18,359 bases of DNA, from the NCBI GenBank assembly GCA_019421365.1, contig JAHZFJ010000049.1, positions 1-18,359 of the forward strand, in the 5' to 3' direction. The notes beneath the pieces were generated by a model. The model was given only the letters and a program-made list of their open reading frames with translations. It was not told where the DNA came from and did not search any database. The position numbers were made by a program, and so were the translations under genes. This document shows positions 8,342 through 14,348 of this stretch, in pieces (position 1 is the first letter of the stretch; every line of letters begins with the position of its first letter). The DNA comes from Lachnospiraceae bacterium. GTDB lineage: Bacteria; Bacillota; Clostridia; Lachnospirales; Lachnospiraceae.

Positions 8342-8387
8342 AAAAGAGGTATGGAAAAATCAAAATGTTATTTCCATATCTCTTTTT
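8342..8387. terminator. Bidirectional terminator between ene-reductase and Crp/Fnr copy 2
   Basis: A 16-bp stem (AAAAGAGGTATGGAAA / TTTCCATATCTCTTTT, one G-U pair) with a 13-nt loop has A-rich and T-rich outer ends, so it can stop transcription from both convergent genes. Confidence 0.8.
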
Positions 8388-8457
8388 AAAGTATTGTTGT
8401 TGATAACATCATTAAATTAATAACAGTGCGTGGATAAGTAAGTTATATTTATGTTTA

Positions 8458-9144
8458 CTAAAAATTTTGTACATTCTCTGAACAGTATTCCAATAATCTA
8501 TCTACGTTAAGTATTGTAATCTTATTACGTGAAGTTTCTATAACTTTCTTAAGCCTTAATTCTTTTAAAGCTCGTTCAATTTGTGCTCTTGAAGCTCCTA
8601 CAATATTCGTTAAAAAGCTTTGAGATAATTCAAGAACATTATTCACTACATTAGTACTAACTAAATATAGATAAAGTACATCACAAAGTCTTGTTATACA
8701 ATCATTAAATGCCTGACTTACTGAATCATGAAATAAATAACTTACAAAATCACAATCTTGCTCTAATAGATTCATAGCTAAATCGTGATTTTCATGAGCC
8801 ATTTTACGCAGTGTTAGGTATGAGAACTTATAAACATCTAAATCAGAGAAAGCTCTGAGAATGATTTCAAAATCCATCTTATAGGTATGATTAGTTAACC
8901 CAATCGGAAAAATTGAACCTTGTCCAAACAAAGCTAGGGATTTTTCCAACCCTTTTTCATGGGCTAATGAAAGAAGAAGAATTCCACTATTTATATAGTA
9001 CGCAGTGTTGTTTATTTCACCAGGGGTAGTAAGGCTGGAATCCTTGGTGAATTTAACTTTTTCTACATCATATTTTTTTATTATGTTTTCAAAATCTGAA
9101 AATTTATATGAAAAATAAAAACTAGGTATTATTGGAGTATTCAT
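8458..9144 (-). CDS. Crp/Fnr-family transcriptional regulator (copy 2)
   Basis: This 228-residue paralogue of the regulator at 5532-6227 is alignable along its full length. Shared blocks include (N)NTAYYI-SGI, the FG-G-IFP segment, Y-TLRKMA-EN and the CDF segment. The winged helix carries NIVGASRAQIERALKELR, nearly the same recognition helix as copy 1. The four cysteines shared with copy 1 are at 131, 149, 154 and 221. The frame opens at 9183, but AAGGAA upstream on the minus strand favours the ATG at 9144. Its promoter (TATAAT, minus strand, 9193-9188) lies 23 bp from the palindrome at 9217-9228, in class II geometry, so positive autoregulation or cross-activation by copy 1 is likely. No Fnr-type Fe-S cluster motif or cAMP signature is present; the effector is unknown. 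Confidence 0.85.
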   Translation of the reverse strand: MNTPIIPSFYFSYKFSDFENIIKKYDVEKVKFTKDSSLTTPGEINNTAYYINSGILLLSLAHEKGLEKSLALFGQGSIFPIGLTNHTYKMDFEIILRAFSDLDVYKFSYLTLRKMAHENHDLAMNLLEQDCDFVSYLFHDSVSQAFNDCITRLCDVLYLYLVSTNVVNNVLELSQSFLTNIVGASRAQIERALKELRLKKVIETSRNKITILNVDRLLEYCSENVQNF

Positions 9145-9187
9145 AAAGAGTTCCTTTCTGGTATTTTCTATTCCGTGTAGCATAGTT

Positions 9188-9193
9188 ATTATA
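9188..9193 (-). promoter_or_regulatory. -10 element of Crp/Fnr copy 2 promoter
   Basis: Read on the minus strand this is TATAAT. It is separated from the palindrome at 9217-9228 by exactly 23 bp, giving a predicted start near 9181 and the palindrome centre at -41.5. The sequence at the -35 position (GATAAG) is poor. Confidence 0.55.
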
Positions 9194-9216
9194 AGCCATT
9201 AATATCTTTTCTTATC

Positions 9217-9228
9217 CCTCATATGAGG
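9217..9228. promoter_or_regulatory. Palindromic operator CCTCATATGAGG serving divergent promoters
   Basis: This second copy of the palindrome lies between the divergent Crp/Fnr copy 2 and BaiE-like genes. It is exactly centred: 23 bp on each side lead to a -10-like hexamer (TATAAT on minus, TATATT on plus). One dimer site could therefore activate both genes. A related imperfect inverted repeat (TTCATAT, 7 bp, ATATGAG; 9231-9251) abuts the plus-strand -10. Confidence 0.75.
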
Positions 9229-9251
9229 TATTCATATAAGTACAATATGAG

Positions 9252-9257
9252 TATATT
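9252..9257 (+). promoter_or_regulatory. -10 element of the BaiE-like gene promoter
   Basis: TATATT lies 23 bp after the palindrome, the same hexamer and spacing as the ene-reductase promoter. Predicted start is near 9264, about 24 bp before the ATG at 9288. Confidence 0.55.
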
Positions 9258-9287
9258 TGATTTATAAAACACTAAAGGAGAAAGAAT

Positions 9288-9794
9288 ATGGACAATCATA
9301 AATTAGAACTTGAACAATGTATAAAACAATTATTAGATATTGAGGCTATTAAGAAACTGAAGTATAGTTATGCATTAAGTCTTGATGAAGGTTATGATGG
9401 AGATAAAGTGGCTGACTTATTTGTTCCTGATGGACTATGGAGTATATCTGGTGTAGGTGGTACGGCAAGAGGTAAAGAAGGAATCAGAAAACACGCGAAT
9501 AACTTAGGTAGAGATATAAAATGGGGACAACATAATATCTTAGCTCCTGTAATTGATATTGACGAAGATGGATTGCACGCAGTAGGAAAATTCAACTTAA
9601 TCTGTTTGTTAACTATGGTTACACCAGAAGATCCAGAAGAGGTTGAGGCTTACGTTCTTTCGGGAAAATATACCGATAAGTTCGTAAAGATTGATGGGAA
9701 ATGGTATTTTGAAGAACTTGTTGGATCAATTGAACAATCTTCTCCATGGAGTGAAGGCTGGGTTAAACAGCCGTTTAATAAGGAACAATGGTAG
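9288..9794 (+). CDS. BaiE-like NTF2/SnoaL-fold protein, putative dehydratase
   Basis: This small cytoplasmic protein of 168 residues has the NTF2-like (SnoaL) fold and resembles BaiE, the bile acid 7-alpha-dehydratase. BaiE's Tyr30, Asp35 and His83 are reported as catalytic. Here a Tyr-x4-Asp pair occurs at Y28 and D33 (SYALSLDEG) and a matching histidine at H82 (WGQHNILAPVIDID), with nearly the same spacing. The C-terminal half carries the family's YTDKFVKIDGKWYFEEL. The ATG follows AAAGGAGAAA. It sits behind the divergent palindromic operator and ends at a strong terminator, so it is a single-gene transcript co-regulated with the ene-reductase. A dehydratase feeding an ene-reductase is a sensible pair, but NTF2-fold proteins also include isomerases and other enzymes, so the reaction is an inference. 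Confidence 0.75.
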   Translation: MDNHKLELEQCIKQLLDIEAIKKLKYSYALSLDEGYDGDKVADLFVPDGLWSISGVGGTARGKEGIRKHANNLGRDIKWGQHNILAPVIDIDEDGLHAVGKFNLICLLTMVTPEDPEEVEAYVLSGKYTDKFVKIDGKWYFEELVGSIEQSSPWSEGWVKQPFNKEQW

Positions 9795-9825
9795 AAATAG
9801 CCCAATACTTGCTTGTCATTTTTTC

Positions 9826-9850
9826 GTGGGGGGGATACCCCCCACTTTTT
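9826..9850 (+). terminator. Rho-independent terminator after the BaiE-like gene
   Basis: An 8-bp GC stem (GTGGGGGG / CCCCCCAC) with a GATA loop is followed by TTTTT. The minus-strand side lacks a T tract, so it acts mainly on the plus strand. It is 32 bases after the stop codon. Confidence 0.9.
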
Positions 9851-9895
9851 ATGCGATACCTCGCTTACGCTGATAAGTAGCTGAGATAGTAAGGG

Positions 9896-10750
9896 TTATT
9901 CCCATACAGGAAGTGATTCTAGAAAATTATGGAGATTGATTACATCCCATGGAAGATGTTCGGTTATGGATAATCCAACAATGTCCGTCCATTTTGCAAC
10001 ATCTTGAATTATTCGAGATATCTGAGAAAGGTTCATTTCTCCATGTGCTGCATCAATGACAGTACCATCTGGCTGTGCAAACAGCAAAGAACGAAATTGC
10101 ATTGGTTCTAATACATCTAGATCGAGGTGGATAGCCAAATGTTCAATGTTCTCACTTGCTATCCATTCTCTAATGGAAGTGCTGTTTTCCTTTAATTCAT
10201 TTGGAGATGCCATACGGAGTCCCAAATGATTGATAAGCTCCGTTTCTTTGGTTGTTGTCCCGCATAATCCACCATACATAACGCGTTCTGGTTTCAATGG
10301 AACCCGTATTTCGGCTGAAAAAAGAGGGTCGCCGCCACCGAGCAAATTTCCTAATACCATCGAGTGTTCATGATAAAACATTTGAGGTGTGGATATATCT
10401 GGATGAGCATCTAGCCACAATACACCGAGATTTCCATTGTATTTCTCATTCAAGTAAGCGAATGGAGCTTGAGATACTAAGCAGTCACCACCAAATACAA
10501 TTATTTTTCCAGGCTGGTATTCTTCAATAATTTGTCTAGCTGACTGCAACTGCTGTAATAGGACAGAACGCCCTACAACCCCATCCTCTGTTGGGAGCTC
10601 CATATTGCAGTATGGTATGATAGGTACTTCCACTTGGGGAATATTTTCACTTGTGGGAGCCAGCCAAGCTAAAAGTTTAGCCCCGAAAGAATATGCAGGA
10701 TTATTTCCACCCTGCCACTGGGGCATTAACAAACGCAACGTATTTGACAT
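9896..10750 (-). CDS. Arginase/ureohydrolase-fold protein with GGDC in place of GGDH
   Basis: This 284-residue member of the arginase/agmatinase/formimidoylglutamase superfamily belongs to a group that binds two manganese ions to hydrolyse guanidino compounds. Metal motifs are present: DAHPD (D114, H116, D118), HLDLDV (D210, D212) and ITEH (E264). The first motif, normally GGDH, reads VFGGDCLVSQAP, so Cys90 replaces the first metal-binding histidine. The HSMVLGNLLG segment fits the family's xGMxL region. The start has AGGAGG eight bases upstream. It is divergent from an HxlR regulator over a 103-bp region with a strong promoter and an inverted repeat. Activity on arginine or agmatine should not be assumed: the histidine change may tune or abolish the metal site, although I have the impression that this motif recurs in an uncharacterised Firmicute subgroup. 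Confidence 0.75.
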   Translation of the reverse strand: MSNTLRLLMPQWQGGNNPAYSFGAKLLAWLAPTSENIPQVEVPIIPYCNMELPTEDGVVGRSVLLQQLQSARQIIEEYQPGKIIVFGGDCLVSQAPFAYLNEKYNGNLGVLWLDAHPDISTPQMFYHEHSMVLGNLLGGGDPLFSAEIRVPLKPERVMYGGLCGTTTKETELINHLGLRMASPNELKENSTSIREWIASENIEHLAIHLDLDVLEPMQFRSLLFAQPDGTVIDAAHGEMNLSQISRIIQDVAKWTDIVGLSITEHLPWDVINLHNFLESLPVWE

Positions 10751-10763
10751 TTTGAGTTCCTCC

Positions 10764-10792
10764 TTTACATTTCGTCTTTATCATCATATAAT
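10764..10792 (+). promoter_or_regulatory. Sigma-A-type promoter of the HxlR gene
   Basis: TTTACA (10764-10769) and a perfect TATAAT (10787-10792) are separated by 17 bp, predicting transcription start near 10799. This is one of the best promoter matches in the window. Confidence 0.7.
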
Positions 10793-10809
10793 GAGCTGAC
10801 ATAAAAAAC

Positions 10810-10836
10810 TAGTATGCACATTTTTGACGCATACTA
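10810..10836. promoter_or_regulatory. Inverted repeat, candidate HxlR operator
   Basis: Perfect 8-bp arms TAGTATGC and GCATACTA are separated by 11 bp. The repeat starts about ten bases after the predicted start of the HxlR transcript and ends a few bases before its ribosome site. That position suits autorepression. It also lies upstream of the divergent arginase-fold gene, the usual target arrangement for HxlR/MarR-like regulators. Confidence 0.55.
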
Positions 10837-10853
10837 TCACGGAGGATAGTGCT

Positions 10854-11192
10854 ATGAGCATGAAAGAATATGAGGGAAAAATCAAATTATTAACAGATAC
10901 ACCATTTGGCTACACTCTTTCAATGATAGGTGGCAAATGGAGATTAGTAATTCTATATTGGCTTGTAGAATACAAAGTCGTACGTTTTAACGAGCTACAA
11001 CGATTGATTGGAACAATAACTTATCGTACACTAAGTGCACAATTAAAAGAAATGGAAAAAGACGGTCTTATTATCCGAAAAGAGTACCCACAAATCCCAC
11101 CTAAAGTTGAATACAGTTTATCAGATAAAGGACGCTCTTTATATCCTATCATGCAAGCTATGTGCGAATGGGGACAAGAATTTAAGGAGTAA
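10854..11192 (+). CDS. HxlR-family winged-helix transcriptional regulator
   Basis: This 112-residue cytoplasmic DNA-binding protein has the family's LSMIGGKWRLVILYWL near the N-terminus, RFNELQRLIGTITYRTLSAQ as the helix-turn-helix, and PPKVEYSLSDKGRSLYPIM as the wing and following helix. An upstream in-frame ATG exists at 10824, but GGAGG at 10841-10845 is correctly spaced for the ATG at 10854. HxlR proteins often respond to reactive electrophiles or redox signals and regulate a divergent gene. Here the divergent gene is the arginase-fold protein, and a perfect inverted repeat lies between them. The bile salt hydrolase follows in the same direction after about 105 bp with no clear terminator, so it may be co-transcribed or co-regulated. 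Confidence 0.9.
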   Translation: MSMKEYEGKIKLLTDTPFGYTLSMIGGKWRLVILYWLVEYKVVRFNELQRLIGTITYRTLSAQLKEMEKDGLIIRKEYPQIPPKVEYSLSDKGRSLYPIMQAMCEWGQEFKE

Positions 11193-11297
11193 TTGTGATT
11201 ATCTTCGACTAACTGCCACTTTACTAGAGAAGAAATATTATGAATAATAATTATAACAAAAGCAAAAAATAGACTATAAACGAAGGAGATGGTCTAT

Positions 11298-12284
11298 ATG
11301 TGTACAGCGTTAAATATAAAAACGGATAACAAAGCGTTCTTTGGTCGAAACATGGATTTGGCATATAATTTTAATCAACGTGTTTTAATTATGCCACCAA
11401 ACTATCAGTATCAAGATAAGGTTACTGGTGATGTTGTTATTAATCATAAAGCTATAATCGGTATGGGTACTGTTATTGACAACCATGCAACATTTGCAGA
11501 AGCAATGAACAAGGAAGGGTTAGCTTGTGCAGGTCTGAATTTTGGTGGATATGCTCACTTTGAAAAGGAGAGTGTTGAAGGAAAATTAAATATTGCCCCT
11601 TATGATTTGATTCAGTGGGCATTATCTAACTATACAACAGTGAATGAGGTTAAAGAAGCAATTAAGAGTATAGAGTTAGTAGATGCACCCATAAACAGTG
11701 AGACACCAGTGGCAACCCTACATTGGATGTTGGCCGACAAAAGCGGCGCGTCCATTGTTGTCGAAAAGACTGTTGAAGGCATTAAGGTATATGACAATCC
11801 GGTCGGGGTAATGACGAATAATCCAACTTTTGACTGGCATCTAACAAATTTGAATGAATATCTATATCTTTCCCCTGTGCATCACAAGAAGAGTGTCTGG
11901 AGTGATAAAGAATTACATTCTTTAGGGACCGGTAGTGGAACACTTGGCATACCTGGAGATTTTGCATCTGTTTCTAGATTTATAAGAATTGCTTTCATCA
12001 GAGCTAATACCCCTACTATCAACAGCGACAACGAAGCCGTATCACAGTTTTTTAACATGCTTGATTACGTAAAAATGGTAAGAGGTGGTGTAATGACTGA
12101 AGATGGCTTGGAAGATTTGACTTTATATTCTTCCTGTATGGACTTAAATAAGGGTATCTATTTTTACAGAACTTATAATAATAGTAGAATAAATGTAATT
12201 GATATAAGTAAAGCAAATGTTGAAACCACAGATATTATTTCTTTTCCATATCTAACAGAGCAGGACTATAATTATCAAAACTAA
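11298..12284 (+). CDS. bsh: Bile salt hydrolase (choloylglycine hydrolase family)
   Basis: This 328-residue Ntn hydrolase cleaves the amide bond of glycine- or taurine-conjugated bile acids. The start is set by chemistry: MCTALN puts the nucleophile at Cys2, exposed after methionine removal, and AAGGAG lies nine bases upstream; the ATG at 11289 is wrong. Other active-site residues are in place: R17, D20, N81 (AGLNFGGY), N174 (GVMTNNPTFDWH) and R227 (FASVSRFIRIAF), each offset by about one from the Clostridium perfringens enzyme, which it resembles closely from memory. No signal peptide is seen, so it is cytoplasmic. Penicillin V acylases share the fold, but TNNPTFDWH and the overall match favour bile salts. 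It sits downstream of HxlR and 1.5 kb from the BaiE-like gene. Confidence 0.9.
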   Translation: MCTALNIKTDNKAFFGRNMDLAYNFNQRVLIMPPNYQYQDKVTGDVVINHKAIIGMGTVIDNHATFAEAMNKEGLACAGLNFGGYAHFEKESVEGKLNIAPYDLIQWALSNYTTVNEVKEAIKSIELVDAPINSETPVATLHWMLADKSGASIVVEKTVEGIKVYDNPVGVMTNNPTFDWHLTNLNEYLYLSPVHHKKSVWSDKELHSLGTGSGTLGIPGDFASVSRFIRIAFIRANTPTINSDNEAVSQFFNMLDYVKMVRGGVMTEDGLEDLTLYSSCMDLNKGIYFYRTYNNSRINVIDISKANVETTDIISFPYLTEQDYNYQN

Positions 12285-12341
12285 AAACAGGCATGTTAAA
12301 GAAAGAGAAGATATGAAGTTGATATTTAATATATCGGATCC

Positions 12342-12370
12342 AAAGTTTGAAGAGTAAAATCAATTATATT
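12342..12370 (+). repeat. 29-bp direct repeat, left flank of insertion sequence
   Basis: This is identical over 29 bases to 13947-13975 and directly abuts the insertion sequence. It is best explained as a target-site duplication. The outer neighbours differ (C at 12341, G at 13946). The boundary is ambiguous by one base on the inner side only if the element starts at 12370. Confidence 0.85.
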
Positions 12371-12412
12371 GTCAAGCATTTTTGAAAATGTCCTTATAAA
12401 TCTTAAACATTA

Positions 12413-12432
12413 GCACCAGCGTTAGCTGGTGC
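12413..12432. terminator. Hairpin inside the left end of the insertion sequence
   Basis: A perfect 8-bp stem (GCACCAGC / GCTGGTGC) with a GTTA loop lies just after the transposase stop. The tail on the minus strand is only weakly T-rich, so termination efficiency is uncertain. Such hairpins can also shield an element from outside transcription, here from the bile salt hydrolase side. Confidence 0.5.
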
Positions 12433-12440
12433 ATTCATCT

Positions 12441-13841
12441 TTAGGCTGCCGGGAGGTCATCGTTCCAGTGGTGCTCTTGCATTTTTACAAATTTCCAGAA
12501 TTCTTGTCTTCTCCAAGGATGATTCATTGCAGGTATATACTGCTTATGAGGTTCTTCTTCTGAAATGGTTAAATCAAAGTTTTTGGAGATTCTTTCATGT
12601 GTCGGAATTGCCTCTAGAGCATATACGTTATTATCGATACAGCAGTACTTATTTCCATCAAATGATTCGATGACCATCGATTTGGTACCTTTGTAAAAAT
12701 GAACTTGATGGCCATTCTTATCTAGGGTCTTATAATAAGTATTCTTAAATTTAATACAATGCCCATTATCAACCTTACGTTCTGTAAGAACCGAAAGAAT
12801 CAAATTAATTTTTTCTTCAGACGGTTGCTTTTCGAATACAGATTTGTTAAGATTAGGTTCTGTGGCAAACTTAGCATTGTATTCTTTTATGTAGGAGTTT
12901 AAGAATACGTTGGCTTCGCTAAGTGTGTTGATGCCTTTCAGTCGTAATACGACTGGGAGGCGTGATTGTAAGGTTTGGAACATTCTTTCAACCCTACCTT
13001 TAGCCTGTGGAACGCTACTAGTCTTGATTTCAACCCCAAGTTGTTTACAGGCATAAGCGAATTGTGTATATGTGTCCTCTTCAATAGAAGAGGATTTTTT
13101 TAGTTTATACTCAAAAACAGTGCGATTATCAGTAAAGAACATGTAAGGTATCCCATAACAAGTAAGCACTTGGTGAAAGATATTGTAATAGCCCTTTAGT
13201 GTCTCTTGTGTATCAAAATAAGCACCAAGTATAGATCCAGTTGCATCATCTACAGTGATATGAAGGTGTGTTTTTGTATTCCCAAACCACTCATGCATAG
13301 AAGCATCCATTTGAAGCATTTCTCCAAAGTAAGCACAACGAGGTCTTCTTGAATGGGAGTCCTCTATGGCGGTAATATTAGATTGAATATCAGCTTGTTT
13401 CTTTTTAGATTTGGTGTTAGTTTTCATACTTTTAAGGAGTTTCTTAGTTCGTCTCTTTTTAGCTCGAGTAGCTTTAGGAGAAAGAATAAACTCTTTTTCA
13501 AGAATAGAGGTAATGCAAGAAACGGATAAAGAAATACCTTCTTCAGATTGTAACAGTTCTGAAAAGTGAGAAAAGTTAGTATCATAATATCTAGTTTTAT
13601 ATAAATCTAATACGCGCTGTCTAATAGAGTAGGGTACAGTTCTAGCAGGAGTACGCCCTCTATTACCATGTATAAAAAACGATTTTCCTTCATTTTTATA
13701 TCCAATAATCATTCGATTAATATGTCTTTGTGTGCAGCCTATTTTCAGAGCAGCATTCTTTTTATTCCCGCATGTTTCAACTAACTTTTTAATAATTAAA
13801 TATTTTTGTTCTTCGTTCATTGCTAAATGGACCTTTCTCAT
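12441..13841 (-). CDS. DDE transposase with integrase core (ISNCY/IS1202-like)
   Basis: This 466-residue transposase has an N-terminal helix-turn-helix region (about 20-47, NKKNAALKIGCTQRHINRMI) and a basic linker (about 125-150, rich in K and R). The rve-type integrase core follows, with catalytic D179 (MLQMDASMHEW), D238 (YMFFTDNRTVF) and E285 (PQAKGRVERMF). The C-terminal region resembles the beta-rich tail of retroviral-type integrases. The start at 13841 is preceded by GAGGAGA on the minus strand. No frameshift or stop is present, so the enzyme should be active. Length and layout fit ISNCY/IS1202-type elements better than IS3, IS30 or IS481, but that subgrouping is from memory. Confidence 0.85.
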   Translation of the reverse strand: MRKVHLAMNEEQKYLIIKKLVETCGNKKNAALKIGCTQRHINRMIIGYKNEGKSFFIHGNRGRTPARTVPYSIRQRVLDLYKTRYYDTNFSHFSELLQSEEGISLSVSCITSILEKEFILSPKATRAKKRRTKKLLKSMKTNTKSKKKQADIQSNITAIEDSHSRRPRCAYFGEMLQMDASMHEWFGNTKTHLHITVDDATGSILGAYFDTQETLKGYYNIFHQVLTCYGIPYMFFTDNRTVFEYKLKKSSSIEEDTYTQFAYACKQLGVEIKTSSVPQAKGRVERMFQTLQSRLPVVLRLKGINTLSEANVFLNSYIKEYNAKFATEPNLNKSVFEKQPSEEKINLILSVLTERKVDNGHCIKFKNTYYKTLDKNGHQVHFYKGTKSMVIESFDGNKYCCIDNNVYALEAIPTHERISKNFDLTISEEEPHKQYIPAMNHPWRRQEFWKFVKMQEHHWNDDLPAA

Positions 13842-13946
13842 AATGTCTCCTCATGAATATGTAATGAGGTTATAGTTTAACATATGATTGTATATTTGGG
13901 ACATAATCATATGTGGTTATTTAAGACATTATCAAAAATGGTTCAG

Positions 13947-13975
13947 AAAGTTTGAAGAGTAAAATCAATTATATT
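13947..13975 (+). repeat. 29-bp direct repeat, right flank of insertion sequence
   Basis: This exact copy of 12342-12370 directly follows the right end of the insertion sequence, forming the second half of the presumed target-site duplication. It contains the same in-frame TAA (13960-13962) that ends the 5' fragment of the broken gene. Confidence 0.85.
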
Positions 13976-14272
13976 TGACAAAATATAGTCATAATGATAA
14001 ACTTGTGAAGATTAAAAGAGAATATTGTGATTACAATAAAAGTATCAGAAATGATTTCATTGGGAAACAGATGAGAATTCTGTGCAGTACCGCTGCTGTG
14101 TTGGTTGAGTATATTCTAAGATGTCACTGGGAAACTGGGAAGACGGAATATGCGTTTATAAGTGAGAGTGAAAACCTTATTAAAGACCTGAGCCAGAAGA
14201 CCAGCTTTTATTAGTTTCTAAGCATTGCGGGTTACAATGGCGAAGAATCCATTTGGAAATTAACATGGAAAG

Positions 14273-14289
14273 TCTATGAATATCATAGA
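14273..14289. promoter_or_regulatory. 17-bp palindrome upstream of the metal importer operon
   Basis: TCTATGAATATCATAGA has perfect 7-bp arms around ATA. It lies about 90 bp before the binding-protein gene and just upstream of an extended -10-like sequence (TGGTATGTT, 14297-14305). If that is the promoter, the palindrome overlaps the -35 region, where a repressor would sit. It does not match the classic Fur box. Tentative. Confidence 0.4.
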
Positions 14290-14318
14290 TTATTTTTGGT
14301 ATGTTAAAAAAGCTGATG

Positions 14319-14348
14319 AGGGGTTGCCGTAATGGCAGCTCCTTTTTT
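14319..14348 (+). terminator. Terminator-like hairpin in the leader of the ABC importer operon
   Basis: A 10-bp stem (AGGGGTTGCC / GGCAGCTCCT, two G-U pairs) with a GTAAT loop is followed by six T. It ends only 26 bases before the binding-protein ATG at 14375, and the ribosome site takes much of that space, so no separate promoter fits downstream. Transcription of the operon must pass through it. An alternative pairing of AGCTG (14311-14315) with CAGCT (14336-14340) would compete with the hairpin. No known riboswitch class was recognised. Confidence 0.7.

Larger units (their letters stand above)
12371..13946 (-). mobile_element. Insertion sequence, ISNCY/IS1202-like, about 1576 bp
   Basis: The element holds one transposase gene (minus strand) and has imperfect terminal inverted repeats. 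Reading inward from each end, positions 7-22 match at 15 of 16 (CATTTTTGA, A or T, AATGTC), preceded by GTCAAG on the left and CTGAAC on the right. It is flanked by an exact 29-bp direct repeat. Long target duplications in the twenties are, from memory, typical of one subgroup of the IS1202 family, formerly placed in ISNCY. Transposase, ends and duplication all look intact, so the insertion seems recent. It landed in a small gene downstream of the bile salt hydrolase. Confidence 0.85.
12313..14214 (+). pseudogene. Small unknown gene broken by a nonsense codon and an insertion sequence
   Basis: An ATG at 12313, just after AGAGAAG, reads MKLIFNISDPKFEE and stops at TAA (12355-12357). Removing the insertion sequence and one 29-bp repeat copy joins this to the sequence after 13975. 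The same frame then continues past that single TAA through about 80 further codons (NQLYLTKYSHNDKL..., ending QKTSFY) to the TAG at 14212-14214. The pre-insertion gene would have been about 95 codons. The stop lies inside the duplicated repeat and is present in both copies, so it predates the insertion, unless two separate small genes were there. I do not recognise the product; it looks soluble and basic. The fragment 13975-14214 alone lacks a proper start. Confidence 0.45.

Noticed and set aside
6380..12284. A complete bai (7-alpha-dehydroxylation) operon.
   Set aside because: No CoA ligase, CoA transferase, hydroxysteroid dehydrogenase or transporter of the bai type is in the window, and the genes are on separate transcripts.
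14311..14348. CTGATGAG in the importer leader resembles part of a hammerhead ribozyme core.
   Set aside because: The GAAA box and the three-stem layout are missing; the bases are explained by the terminator hairpin.
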